Shown: positions 50,262 to 60,729 of the stretch, in pieces
How the letters are laid out: each line of letters starts with the position of its first letter
Position numbering within the stretch: position 1 is the stretch's first letter
Assembly (NCBI GenBank): GCA_947453625.1
Contig: CANGHK010000015.1
Location: forward strand, 28,851 to 92,850
Direction: 5' to 3'
Source: Burkholderiales bacterium
Lineage (GTDB): Bacteria; Pseudomonadota; Gammaproteobacteria; Burkholderiales; Burkholderiaceae_C
DNA length: 64,000 nucleotides
Notes under the pieces: model-generated
Seen by the model: only the letters and a program-made list of their open reading frames with translations
What the model was told of the DNA's origin: nothing
Database searches by the model: none
Made by a program: the position numbers and the translations under genes

Positions 50262-50427
50262 TGGCAGCATCATCACGTTCGGCGCGATGGCGCGACGGTT
50301 TCGTGCTGTCCGCGTGATGGCTTGTCCCCCGCGAGTCCCCTGCATTTCCACAGACTTGCCCACAGGCGCTGCACGACCCCCCGCCTTATCATTCCAGGCT
50401 CCCTTCGCCTGACGAGACCCCCCGCCG

Positions 50428-51846
50428 ATGTCCGCTGTCTTCCGTTCTGCCCAAGCCACTTCGCCGCCCGATGACGAGGTGGCCCGACTGCGGGTGCCGC
50501 CCCATTCGGTCGAGGCCGAGCAAAGCGTGCTGGGCGGTCTGCTGATCGACAACATGGCCTGGGACCGCGCCGGCGACCAGGTCAGCGACAGCGATTTCTA
50601 CCGCTACGAGCACCGTGAGATCTTCATCGTCATCGCCGCCTTGATCAACGCCAGCAAGCCGGCTGACGTGATCACGGTGTTCGAGCAATTGCAGAGCAAC
50701 GGCAAGGCCGAGGCCTGCGGCGGGCTGGCCTACCTCAACGCGCTGGCCCAGAGCGTGCCGAGCGCGGCCAACCTGCGGCGCTATGCCGAGATCGTGCGCG
50801 AGCGTGCCATCCTGCGCAAGCTGATCTCGGCCGCCGACGACATCGCCACCAATGCCTTCAACCCGCAGGGCCGGCAGGTCTCGCAGATCCTGGACGAGGC
50901 CGAAGGCAAGATCTTCAAGATCGGCGAGGAGGGCTCGCGCAACAAGCAGGGCTTCATCGGCGTCGACAAGCTGACGATGCAGCTGATCGATCGCGTCACC
51001 GAGTTGGCCGAGAACGGTGCCGAAGAAGTGACCGGCGTGCGCACCGGCTTCTTCGACCTCGACCGCATGACGGCTGGCCTGCAGAAGGGCGACCTGATCA
51101 TCCTGGCGGCGCGTCCGTCCATGGGCAAGACCGCGCTGGCGATCAACATCGCCGAGGCGGTGGCGGTCAACGAAGAGCTGCCGGTGCTGGTGTTCTCGAT
51201 GGAAATGGGCGCCTCGCAACTGGCGCTGCGCATGATCGGCTCGCTAGGGCGCATAGACCAGAGCGGCCTGCGCACCGGCCGGCTGCGCGACGACGAATGG
51301 ACGAGGCTGACCGAGGCCGCGGAACGTCTCGGCAAGGCCCAGCTCTACATCGACGAGAGCCCGGCGCTGAACCCGGCCGAGGTGCGGGCGCGATCGCGCC
51401 GGATGGCGCGCCAGTTCGGCGGCACGCTGGGCCTGATCGTGGTCGACTACCTGCAGCTGATGAGCGGCACGGGCAAGAGCGACGGCGAGAACCGCGCCAC
51501 CGAGATCAGCGAGATCTCGCGCGGGCTGAAGGCGCTGGCCAAGGAGTTGCAGTGCCCGGTGATCGCGCTGTCGCAGTTGAACCGGTCGGTCGAGACCCGC
51601 ACCGACAAGCGCCCGATGATGAGCGACCTGCGCGAGTCCGGCGCGATCGAGCAGGATGCCGACGTGATCATGTTCATCTACCGCGACGACTACTACAACA
51701 AGGAAAGCAAGGAGCCGGGCGTGGCCGAGATCATCATCGCCAAGCAGCGCAATGGCCCGGTCGGCACGACCAAGCTGACCTTCCTGAAACCGCTGACCAA
51801 GTTCGACAACCTGGCGCCCGGCAGCAACGGCAGCGGCGAATACTGA
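50428..51846 (+). CDS. dnaB: Replicative DNA helicase DnaB
   Basis: DnaB is the hexameric 5'-3' helicase of the replication fork. The 472-residue protein has the N-terminal collar domain (PPHSVEAEQSVLGGLLIDN), the linker and the RecA-like core with Walker A ARPSMGKTALAINIAE, Walker B LIVVDYLQLMSG, and LSQLNRSVETRTDKRPMMSD. Length is standard; no intein or insertion is present. A 15-bp perfect hairpin begins 4 bp after the stop codon. Confidence 0.97.
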   Translation: MSAVFRSAQATSPPDDEVARLRVPPHSVEAEQSVLGGLLIDNMAWDRAGDQVSDSDFYRYEHREIFIVIAALINASKPADVITVFEQLQSNGKAEACGGLAYLNALAQSVPSAANLRRYAEIVRERAILRKLISAADDIATNAFNPQGRQVSQILDEAEGKIFKIGEEGSRNKQGFIGVDKLTMQLIDRVTELAENGAEEVTGVRTGFFDLDRMTAGLQKGDLIILAARPSMGKTALAINIAEAVAVNEELPVLVFSMEMGASQLALRMIGSLGRIDQSGLRTGRLRDDEWTRLTEAAERLGKAQLYIDESPALNPAEVRARSRRMARQFGGTLGLIVVDYLQLMSGTGKSDGENRATEISEISRGLKALAKELQCPVIALSQLNRSVETRTDKRPMMSDLRESGAIEQDADVIMFIYRDDYYNKESKEPGVAEIIIAKQRNGPVGTTKLTFLKPLTKFDNLAPGSNGSGEY

Positions 51847-51850
51847 GTCG

Positions 51851-52167
51851 GACGCCAGTGCCTGCCTGCGCAGGCACTGGCGTCTACGAAGGCCAGAGCC
51901 CTCTGTGGCGAGGGCTGAGGCCGGACCGGGCGAGCCCCTGCGGGCTCGCGAGTGCCTGCCGAAGGCCAGATCGCATGCTTGCGATCTGGCTGACACCACC
52001 CCTGAAGCGCTTGCGGCGCATTCCACGGCCGACCAGAGGTCGGCCGGTTCGCCAGGCGATCGTGCCTGCGCAGGCAGGCCCGTCCGTTCGGGCTCACCCC
52101 CCAGGGGGGCCTCGCCTGCGAGGGCCATTCGGCATGCTTGCCGAATGGCGACGCCAGTGGACCGGCG
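51851..52167. repeat. Cluster of perfect hairpins between dnaB and the AmmeMemoRadiSam genes
   Basis: This gene-free stretch is packed with inverted repeats having 3- to 6-nt loops. The main ones are a 15-bp stem 51851-51884 (loop CTGC), 7 bp 51897-51916, 8 bp 51930-51949 (loop CTGC), 11 bp 51965-51990 (loop TGCT), 8 bp 52027-52045 (loop AGA), a 12-nt palindrome 52064-52075, 5 bp 52110-52123, and 11 bp 52124-52149 (loop TGCT). The two TGCT hairpins share the ends GCCA and TGGC. Short open frames here follow from the GC content and show no protein features. The remaining 52168-52350 holds nothing I recognise. Confidence 0.8.
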
Positions 52168-52350
52168 TAGCCGGATCCACGGCGTTTGCTTGGCTGGCCT
52201 TGGCTGACTGGGTTTGGGTCAAAAGACCATCCTGGCTGGCCCGACCGCTGCACTTGGGCAGCGAAAAATCGGGCGTCGTCTTGATCTGACGCCGCTTGAA
52301 GGCCGCCGGGACGGCCCAAACATGCGCTTATCGAGTTCAGGAGTCAGCCC

Positions 52351-53844
52351 ATGTTGGTCATCCGTCCGGCTGCCGTTGCCGGCAGTTTCTACCCTGCCGA
52401 ACCGGGTCGACTGCGCGATGCGCTGGCCGGCCACCTGGCCAGCGTCGAGCCGGCCGGCCTCGACTTGCCGGCTGCGTCCGATGAGCCCCCGCCCAAGCTG
52501 ATCGTCGTGCCGCATGCCGGTTACGGCTATTCGGGTGACGTCGCCGCGCTGGCCTATGCACCGCTGGCGCGCTGGCGCGGACGCATCAGCCGCGTCGTGC
52601 TGCTCGGGCCGGTGCACCGGGTGCCGGTGCGCGCGCTGGCGGCGCCGACGGTCTCGGCCTTCGACACGCCGCTGGGTCCGGTGGCCATCGACCCAGCCGC
52701 GATGGCGAGCCTGCGCACACTGCCCCAGGTGGCGTGGTCGGACCGGCCGCATGCGCAAGAGCATTCGCTCGAAGTGCAGCTGCCCTTCCTGCAGGCCGTG
52801 CTCGGCGACGGCTTCAAGCTGGTGCCGCTGGTGGTGGGCGAGGCCAGCCCGGCCGAGGTGGCCGAGGTGCTGGAGCGGCTGTGGGGCGGGCCGGAAACGC
52901 TGATCGTCATCAGCACCGACCTGTCGCATTACCTGCCCGAAGCCCAGGCCCGGGCCATCGACAGCGCCACGGTGCAACGCATACTGCAGCTGCGGTCCGA
53001 CCTGGATCCGCACCAGGCCTGCGGTGCGGCGCCGCTCAACGGTGCGCTGCAGGCGGCGCGGGTTCACGGCCTGGTGCCGCAACTGCTGGGCCTGTGCACC
53101 TCGGCCGACGCCGTTGGCATGGCCCACGCGGACCGCGACCGGGTGGTGGGCTACGCTGCGATCGCCTTCACCGCGGCCCAGCCGCCCGCGCTTGAGGACG
53201 GGTTGGCCGAGGCTGAACTCGCCGACCGTGAACCCGCCGACAACCCCGCCGCGCTCGGCCGCGCGCTGGTGGCGATCGCACGCCTGAGCATCAGCCGCGC
53301 GCTGGGCTTGCCCACGCTGCCAGGGCTGGCGCTGGCCGACGCGCTGGCCGACGCGCTGGCCGACCATCCTGCGCTGCACCAGCCCGCGGCCACCTTTGTC
53401 AGCCTGCATGACGCGCAGGGGCGCTTGCGCGGTTGCATAGGCCAGCTCGAAGCCAGGCTGGCCCTGGTCGACGACGTCAGCGCCAATGCGCTGGGCGCGG
53501 CCTTTGGCGATCCGCGCTTCGATCCGGTCAGCGCCGACGAGTGGCCGGGTCTGGCACTCGAGGTGTCCTTGCTGGCGCCGGCGCAGCCGCTGGCAGCGGT
53601 CAGTCAGGCCGATCTGCTGGCCGTCTTGCGACCCGGCCTGGACGGCGTGATCCTGACTTGGCGTGACCGGCGCGCCACCTTCCTGCCGCAGGTCTGGTCG
53701 CAATTGCCATCGGCCGTCGATTTTCTGGCCGCGCTCAAGCGCAAGGCCGGTCTGGCCGCCGATTTCTGGGCCGCCGACCTGCAGTGGTCGACTTACCAGG
53801 TGCGCAGCTTCACCGACCATCGACCGGAAGGCGATGCCCGATGA
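52351..53844 (+). CDS. AmmeMemoRadiSam protein B-A fusion (Memo domain + AMMECR1 domain)
   Basis: The 497-residue protein fuses two members of the uncharacterised AmmeMemoRadiSam set. The N-terminal Memo-like domain (1-275) keeps the metal-site residues H55 (VPHAGYGYSG), H89 (LLGPVHR) and H193 (STDLSHYL), the EHSLEVQLPFL motif at 137-147, and C224 in CGAAPLNGAL. The C-terminal AMMECR1 domain (~300-485) carries the hallmark LRGCIG at 359-364 and DPRFDPVSADEWPGL. The sequence ALADALADALAD joins them near 328-339. Memo-type proteins resemble extradiol dioxygenases; no reaction is established. The stop overlaps the radical SAM partner (ATGA), so all three modules are produced together. Confidence 0.9.
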   Translation: MLVIRPAAVAGSFYPAEPGRLRDALAGHLASVEPAGLDLPAASDEPPPKLIVVPHAGYGYSGDVAALAYAPLARWRGRISRVVLLGPVHRVPVRALAAPTVSAFDTPLGPVAIDPAAMASLRTLPQVAWSDRPHAQEHSLEVQLPFLQAVLGDGFKLVPLVVGEASPAEVAEVLERLWGGPETLIVISTDLSHYLPEAQARAIDSATVQRILQLRSDLDPHQACGAAPLNGALQAARVHGLVPQLLGLCTSADAVGMAHADRDRVVGYAAIAFTAAQPPALEDGLAEAELADREPADNPAALGRALVAIARLSISRALGLPTLPGLALADALADALADHPALHQPAATFVSLHDAQGRLRGCIGQLEARLALVDDVSANALGAAFGDPRFDPVSADEWPGLALEVSLLAPAQPLAAVSQADLLAVLRPGLDGVILTWRDRRATFLPQVWSQLPSAVDFLAALKRKAGLAADFWAADLQWSTYQVRSFTDHRPEGDAR

Positions 53845-54971
53845 GCCCCGCCCTCGGCCCCGCAAGCCTGGACCCGGGACCGCCCGCCCGCTGGTGGCAC
53901 GCGCTGCCCGACGGCCGCATCCAATGCGACCTGTGCCCGCGCGACTGCAAGCTGAACGAGGGCCAGCGCGGGCTGTGCTTCGTGCGGCAGCGCGTCGGCG
54001 ACAAGGTGGTGCTGTCGACCTACGGCCGCAGTTCGGGCTTCTGCCTCGACCCTATCGAGAAGAAGCCGCTCAACCACTTCCTGCCCGGCTCCAGCGTGTT
54101 CTCCTTCGGCACCGCCGGCTGCAACCTGGCCTGCAAGTTCTGCCAGAACTGGGACATCTCCAAGAGCCGCGAGATGGACAGCCTGATGGACCTGGCCTCG
54201 CCCGAGCGCATCGCTGCAGCAGCGCAGGTCAGTGGTGCGGCCAGCGTGGCCTTCACCTACAACGACCCGGTGATCTTTGCCGAGTACGCGATGGACACCG
54301 CCGACGCCAGCCATGCGCTGGGCCTGAAGACGGTGGCTGTGACGGCAGGCTACATCCACCCGCTGCCGCGCCAAGCCTTCTTCGACAAGATGGACGCGGC
54401 CAATGTCGACCTGAAAGCCTTCACCGAGGCGTTCTACCAACAGCAGACCGGCTCGCACCTGGCCCCCGTGCTCGACACCTTGCAGCACATCCGCCACGCC
54501 AGCGCCTGCTGGCTGGAGATCACCACGCTGCTGATCCCGGGCCTGAACGACAGCACGCCCGAGATCGATGCGATGACGCGCTGGATCGCCGATCACCTGG
54601 GGCCCGACGTGCCGCTGCACTTCAGCGCTTTCCACCCCGACTACAAGATGGGTGATGTTCCCGCAACGCCGGCGTCGACCCTGACGCGGGCGCGCCGCAT
54701 CGCGCTGGCCAACGGACTGCACCATGTCTACACCGGCAACGTGCACGACGCCGAGGGCGGCACCACTTTTTGCAGCGGCTGCGCCGCGCAGCTGATCGAG
54801 CGCGACTGGCATCGGGTGCTGCGCTACACGCTGGACGCCCAGGGCGGCTGCCCCCATTGCGGCACCCGGGTCGCCGGGCACTTCGGGCCCGGCCTGTCGG
54901 ATGCCGGGGCTAGTGGCCTAGTCCGCCGGCGCATCCCCATGCGGGTGGCGCCGGCCAAGCCGGCTACTTGA
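53841..54971 (+). CDS. amrS: AmmeMemoRadiSam system radical SAM enzyme
   Basis: This 376-residue radical SAM protein resembles pyruvate formate-lyase activating enzymes. The SAM [4Fe-4S] ligands are C94, C98 and C101 (CNLACKFC). An N-terminal cysteine group (C29, C32, C36, C46; [18 protein letters not shown]) is typical of AmrS. The C-terminus adds two CxxC pairs (C311/C314 and C337/C340), a likely zinc ribbon. The substrate is unknown. The start at 53841 overlaps the preceding stop. The 3' end overlaps the convergent dnaJ by 8 bp. Confidence 0.9.
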   Translation: MSPALGPASLDPGPPARWWHALPDGRIQCDLCPRDCKLNEGQRGLCFVRQRVGDKVVLSTYGRSSGFCLDPIEKKPLNHFLPGSSVFSFGTAGCNLACKFCQNWDISKSREMDSLMDLASPERIAAAAQVSGAASVAFTYNDPVIFAEYAMDTADASHALGLKTVAVTAGYIHPLPRQAFFDKMDAANVDLKAFTEAFYQQQTGSHLAPVLDTLQHIRHASACWLEITTLLIPGLNDSTPEIDAMTRWIADHLGPDVPLHFSAFHPDYKMGDVPATPASTLTRARRIALANGLHHVYTGNVHDAEGGTTFCSGCAAQLIERDWHRVLRYTLDAQGGCPHCGTRVAGHFGPGLSDAGASGLVRRRIPMRVAPAKPAT

Positions 54972-56100
54972 ACAAGTCCTTGACCCGGTCGGTCCAACTC
55001 TTGGCGTTGGGCGAGTGCTTCTCGCCCCCTTTCTTCAGTGACTCGTCGAACTCCTTGAGCAACTTGCGCTGGTGCTCGGTCAGCTTGACCGGGGTTTCCA
55101 CCGCCACATGGGCATACAGGTCGCCGGGGTAGCTCGATCGCAGGCCCTTGATGCCCTTGCCGCGCAGGCGGAAAGTCTTGCCATGCTGGGTGCCTTCGGG
55201 CAACTCGATCTCGGCCTTGCCGGCCAGCGTGGGCACCTCGATCGATCCGCCCAGCGCCACGGTGGTGAAAGAGACCGGCACTGTGCAGTGCAGGTCGTCA
55301 CCGTCGCGCTCGAAGATGTCGTGTTCCTTGATGCGGATCTCGATGTAGAGATCGCCCGCCGGGCCGCCGTTGGTGCCGGGCTCGCCGTTGCCGGCCGAGC
55401 GGATGCGCATGCCCTCGCCGATGCCGCCGGGGATCTTGACCTCGAGCGTCTTCTGGCGCTTGAGCTTGCCCGCGCCGTTGCAACTGGTGCAGGGCTCGGG
55501 GATGATCTTGCCGGTGCCCTGGCAATGCGGGCAGGCCTGCTGGACGCTGAAGAAGCCTTGGCGCATGTGCACCGTGCCGGCGCCGCTGCAGGTGCTGCAG
55601 GTCTTGGCGCTGGTGCCGGGCTTGGCGCCGCTGCCGTGGCAGGTGTCGCAGGTCTCCCAGCTCGGGATGCGGATCTGCGCGTCCTTGCCGCGGGCGGCTT
55701 CCTCCAGCGTGATCTCCATCGCGTAGCTCAGGTCGGCGCCGCGGTAGACCTGTTGGCCCCCACCGCCGCCGCGCCGGCCGCCGTTGAAGATGTCGCCGAA
55801 GATGTCGCCGAAGGCCTCGGCAAAGCCGCCCATGCCCTCGGCGCCCGGGCCGCCCCGGTTGGGGTCGACGCCGGCGTGGCCATGCTGGTCGTAGGCGGCG
55901 CGCTTCTTCGGGTCCGAGAGCATCTCGTAGGCCTCCTTGGCCTCCTTGAACTTCTCTTCGGACTTCTTCGTGTCGTCGCCTTCACCCTGGTTGCGGTCAG
56001 GATGGTGCTTCATGGCCATCTTGCGATAGGCCCTCTTGATGTCTTCTTCGGCAGCGTTCTTGGGCACGCCGAGGATGTCGTAAAAATCGCGCTTGGCCAT
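54964..56100 (-). CDS. dnaJ: Chaperone DnaJ (type I Hsp40)
   Basis: DnaJ delivers clients to DnaK and stimulates its ATPase. The 378-residue protein has the J domain with HPD ([12 protein letters not shown]), a Gly/Phe region, four zinc repeats ([32 protein letters not shown]) and two beta-barrel substrate domains. The start [16 protein letters not shown] at 56100 follows dnaK by 110 bp. The gene ends inside amrS, leaving no room for a separate terminator. Confidence 0.97.
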   Translation of the reverse strand: MAKRDFYDILGVPKNAAEEDIKRAYRKMAMKHHPDRNQGEGDDTKKSEEKFKEAKEAYEMLSDPKKRAAYDQHGHAGVDPNRGGPGAEGMGGFAEAFGDIFGDIFNGGRRGGGGGQQVYRGADLSYAMEITLEEAARGKDAQIRIPSWETCDTCHGSGAKPGTSAKTCSTCSGAGTVHMRQGFFSVQQACPHCQGTGKIIPEPCTSCNGAGKLKRQKTLEVKIPGGIGEGMRIRSAGNGEPGTNGGPAGDLYIEIRIKEHDIFERDGDDLHCTVPVSFTTVALGGSIEVPTLAGKAEIELPEGTQHGKTFRLRGKGIKGLRSSYPGDLYAHVAVETPVKLTEHQRKLLKEFDESLKKGGEKHSPNAKSWTDRVKDLFK

Positions 56101-56128
56101 AAAAATCTCAGTACATCGAAATGGCAAA

Positions 56129-56173
56129 CGCCGCGATGAACGGCAGACCCAGGTCTGTCCTTCAATCGCGGCG
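56129..56173 (-). other. Intercistronic hairpin between dnaK and dnaJ
   Basis: The gap holds an imperfect 20-bp-class hairpin. The outer arms CGCCGCGAT (56129-56137) and ATCGCGGCG (56165-56173) pair perfectly, the inner arms pair mostly, and the loop is about 3-4 nt. No T-run follows on the minus strand, so it is more likely a processing or stability element that lets dnaJ be expressed below dnaK. Confidence 0.65.
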
Positions 56174-56210
56174 GAACATCAAGGCAGCCCGTGACAGGCT
56201 TGCCGTGAGA

Positions 56211-58157
<1,947 letters not shown>

Positions 58158-58192
58158 GAGGTGCTCCAGTAGAGGATGTTGGTATGTATTCG

Positions 58193-58220
58193 AGGTGCGG
58201 GCAGGGCGTGCACTTTCAAG
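58193..58220 (-). promoter_or_regulatory. Possible sigma-32 promoter upstream of dnaK
   Basis: On the minus strand CTTGAAA (from 58220) is followed after 14 bp by CCGCACCT, a partial match to the heat-shock -10 (CCCCATnT). It lies 36 bp upstream of the dnaK ATG. The -35 is excellent and the -10 weak. Confidence 0.4.
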
Positions 58221-58291
58221 TGCGGCCTCTGGGTCTGTGTTGGGTCGGCGTGTGGCCGGTGCCTGGCCCGATAGCCCGCGCTGGCGTTAAA

Positions 58292-58858
58292 TCATTTGGG
58301 CGCTGAGACGGTGACCAATGCCGGACGCAGCACGCGCTCGGCGATCAGGTAGCCCTTCTGAAGCACGGCCACGACGGTGTTGGCGTCCTGATCCGCCGGC
58401 ACCACGCTGATGGCCTGGTGCTGGTGCGGATCGAACTTGGTACCGGCCGGCGGCGCGATCTGCATCACCTTGTTGCGGTCCAGCGCCGCCACCAGTTGGC
58501 GCAGCGTGGCGTGCACGCCTTCCAGCACCTGCTCGACCTTGGCGTCGGGCATCGCGATCGCGGCTTCCAGGCTGTCCTTGACCGGCAGCAGGCTCTCGGC
58601 GAAGGATTCGACGGCGTACTTGCGCGCCTTGCTGATCTCTTCGTCGGCACGGCGTCGGGTGTTCTCGGCCTCGGCCTTGGCCCGCAGGTAGGCGTCGGAC
58701 ATCTCGCTGTGCTTGGTCTCCAGATCAGCCAGACGCTGTTCCAGCGTCGGGGGCACCGGCTCTGTCGGCGCGGCACCGGCGGGAGCGGCATGGGCGTTGA
58801 AGGGGCCGTTGGGGTCGGTATTGGCTGGCACGTTGGGGTCGTTCTCCGGCGTCGTCAT
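58292..58858 (-). CDS. grpE: Nucleotide exchange factor GrpE
   Basis: GrpE releases ADP from DnaK. The 188-residue protein has an unstructured Pro/Asn-rich N-terminus, a long helix ([20 protein letters not shown] then [16 protein letters not shown]) and the beta-wing domain ([40 protein letters not shown]). The ATG at 58858 was chosen because an upstream sigma-32 promoter would lie inside any longer frame. The 134-bp gap to dnaK carries a further possible heat-shock promoter. Confidence 0.95.
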   Translation of the reverse strand: MTTPENDPNVPANTDPNGPFNAHAAPAGAAPTEPVPPTLEQRLADLETKHSEMSDAYLRAKAEAENTRRRADEEISKARKYAVESFAESLLPVKDSLEAAIAMPDAKVEQVLEGVHATLRQLVAALDRNKVMQIAPPAGTKFDPHQHQAISVVPADQDANTVVAVLQKGYLIAERVLRPALVTVSAPK

Positions 58859-58908
58859 GTCGGGGCCTCTGCGGGTTTTTTTGAAGGGGTTGAACACGTT
58901 GAAGAAAG

Positions 58909-58936
58909 ATATGGGGGTCCACGCCCATTGTTCAAG
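58909..58936 (-). promoter_or_regulatory. Sigma-32 heat-shock promoter of grpE
   Basis: On the minus strand CTTGAA (58936-58931), a 14-bp spacer and CCCCATAT (58916-58909) match the RpoH consensus CTTGAA-N13-17-CCCCATnT without a mismatch. Transcription would begin about 45 nt before the grpE ATG and could run through dnaK and dnaJ. Confidence 0.85.
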
Positions 58937-58996
58937 AGGTGACATTCGACGCGGCAAGACCGGGCTTGCGCCGGCCAGCCTGGCCGACACTGCGGC

Positions 58997-59443
58997 TCAG
59001 GTCTCGTCGACCGAGGCACTCCAGCGCTGCCAGTCGCCGCGGCTGCGTTCGATCTCGCGCCGGTCGCGCTTGGTGGGCCGGCCCTGCTCGATCGCCAGCG
59101 CCGGTTCAGCCGCCAGCCGGTGGGCCTCGGCCGCCTGGGTGCGGGCGGCGATGCTGTCGGGCGTCTCGGCGTACAGCGCCTGCGCCACCGGCGCCGGGCC
59201 GCGCAGGTTGCTCAGGCCCAGGACCCGCACCGTGCGCTGCACCTGGCCCTGGCGCATCACCACCAGGTCACCTACCCGCAGGTCGCGCGAGGGCTTGGCC
59301 ACCTGGGCGTTGACGCTGACCCGGCCTTTGCCGATCTCGTCGGTGGCCAGCCCGCGGGTCTTGTAGAAACGCGCTGCCCACAGCCATTTGTCCAGCCGCA
59401 TCGCGGCAACCTGGGTGGCGCTCGATTTGTCTTGCGGCTTCAT
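58997..59443 (-). CDS. hslR: S4-domain RNA-binding heat shock protein (Hsp15)
   Basis: Hsp15 rescues stalled 50S subunits carrying peptidyl-tRNA. The 148-residue protein has the S4 RNA-binding domain MRLDKWLWAARFYKTRGLAT through GKGRVSVNAQVAKPSRDLRV and a basic C-terminus (GRPTKRDRREIERSRGDW). The start at 59443 gives 14 residues before the S4 motif. It lies just beyond grpE, separated by the grpE sigma-32 promoter. Confidence 0.92.
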   Translation of the reverse strand: MKPQDKSSATQVAAMRLDKWLWAARFYKTRGLATDEIGKGRVSVNAQVAKPSRDLRVGDLVVMRQGQVQRTVRVLGLSNLRGPAPVAQALYAETPDSIAARTQAAEAHRLAAEPALAIEQGRPTKRDRREIERSRGDWQRWSASVDET

Positions 59444-59517
59444 GGCGCGGGATTGTCGGCGATCGGCGGGCCGGCAGGGGCTCGCCGACCGCCGCGGCAG
59501 CCCTGGCCGCGAGGGTC

Positions 59518-60609
59518 CTAGTCGGCAGCGCCCAGTGCCAGCGCCCGTTCGCGCTGGGCCTGGCGCGCCGCTGGGTCGGGCAGGGCGCGCGTCGGCCAGC
59601 CCTGCAGGTGGCGCTCGGCCAGGTCGCCCAGCGCGGCTATCCAGTCGGGCGCGTCGTTCAGGCAGGGCACCAGGTTGAACTGTTCGCCGCCGGCCGCAAC
59701 AAACGCGTCGCGCGCTTCGATCGCGATCTCTTCCAGCGTCTCCAGGTTGTCGGCCGCAAAGCCGGGGCAGATCGCGTCCAGGTGTTTGAAGCCCTCGCCC
59801 GCCAGGCGCTTGACGCTGGGCTCGGTGTAAGGCTCCAGCCATTTTGCGCGGCCCAGCCGGCTCTGGAAGGTGACGATGTAGTCGTCGCGCGCCAGCCCCA
59901 GCGCCTCGGCCAGCAGCCGGGCCGTCTTGTGGCACTCGCAGTGGTAGGGGTCGCCCAGCGCCAGGCTGCGCGCCGGCACGCCGTGGAAGCTCATCACCAG
60001 TTTCTCGCCCCGGCCTTTTTCGGCCCAGTGGCGGCGCACGCCGCCCGCCAGCGCGGCGATGAAACCCGGGTCATCGTGGTAGCGGTTGATGAAGCGCAGC
60101 TCGGGCACGCGCCTGCTGCGCAGGGCCCATTGCGCCACCGCGTCCATGCTGCTGGCGGTGGTGGCCGCGGCGTACTGCGGGTAGAGCGGCAGCACCAGCA
60201 AGCGGGTCACGCCCTCGGCCTGCAGCGCGTCCAGCGTGCGGTCGACCGCCGGTTCGCCGTAGCGCATCGCGTGGCGCACGATGATGTCGTGGCCGCGTGC
60301 GCGCAGCGTGGCCTGCAGGGCCTGGGCCTGGGCGGCGGTCCACAGCAGCAGCGGCGACCCGGCAGCGGTCCAGATCGACGCGTACTTGGCGGCCGACTTG
60401 GCCGGCCGCAGGCGCAGGATCACGCCGTTCAGGATCAGCCACCACAGCGGCCTGGGGATTTCCACCACCCGCGGATCCCACAGGAACTGGCCCAGGTAGC
60501 GGCGCAGTGCCGCTGCCGTGGGGGCTTCGGGCGTACCCAGGTTGACCAGCAGCACGGCGCTGCGCTCGGGGCTGCCATGGGTGTAAGGGGGTTCGGGGGC
60601 GAAGCTCAT
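59518..60609 (-). CDS. hemH: Ferrochelatase
   Basis: HemH inserts ferrous iron into protoporphyrin IX, the last step of protoheme synthesis. The 363-residue protein has AVLLVNLGTPEAPTAAALRR near the N-terminus, LPLYPQYAAATTASSMDAV, the catalytic His in VMSFHGVPARSL, and a C-terminal ICPGFAADNLETLEEI. The ATG at 60609 gives the family start. It lies 74 bp before hslR on the same strand; the grpE-hslR-hemH proximity is seen in other Burkholderiales. Confidence 0.95.
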   Translation of the reverse strand: MSFAPEPPYTHGSPERSAVLLVNLGTPEAPTAAALRRYLGQFLWDPRVVEIPRPLWWLILNGVILRLRPAKSAAKYASIWTAAGSPLLLWTAAQAQALQATLRARGHDIIVRHAMRYGEPAVDRTLDALQAEGVTRLLVLPLYPQYAAATTASSMDAVAQWALRSRRVPELRFINRYHDDPGFIAALAGGVRRHWAEKGRGEKLVMSFHGVPARSLALGDPYHCECHKTARLLAEALGLARDDYIVTFQSRLGRAKWLEPYTEPSVKRLAGEGFKHLDAICPGFAADNLETLEEIAIEARDAFVAAGGEQFNLVPCLNDAPDWIAALGDLAERHLQGWPTRALPDPAARQAQRERALALGAAD

Positions 60610-60729
60610 CGGTTCGGATTGTCGGCGATGTGTCGGGTGTGGCGGGCGCCGGCATGTCAATCCGGACTGGCCGCCAAGTGGTCGGGCCGCCAGGCGTCGG
60701 CTGGGCGCAACGTCTCCGCTGCCCCAGCC

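Noticed and set aside
50428..51846. Intein in dnaB
   Set aside because: DnaB is a frequent intein host, but the protein is of normal length with uninterrupted Walker motifs.
51905..52501. Small open frames in the dnaB-AmmeMemoRadiSam gap
   Set aside because: They run through palindromes, lack ribosome-binding sites and show no protein-like composition.
58907..58990. Longer grpE starts (ATG 58990 or 58945)
   Set aside because: They would place the exact sigma-32 promoter inside the coding sequence and add residues not seen in GrpE.
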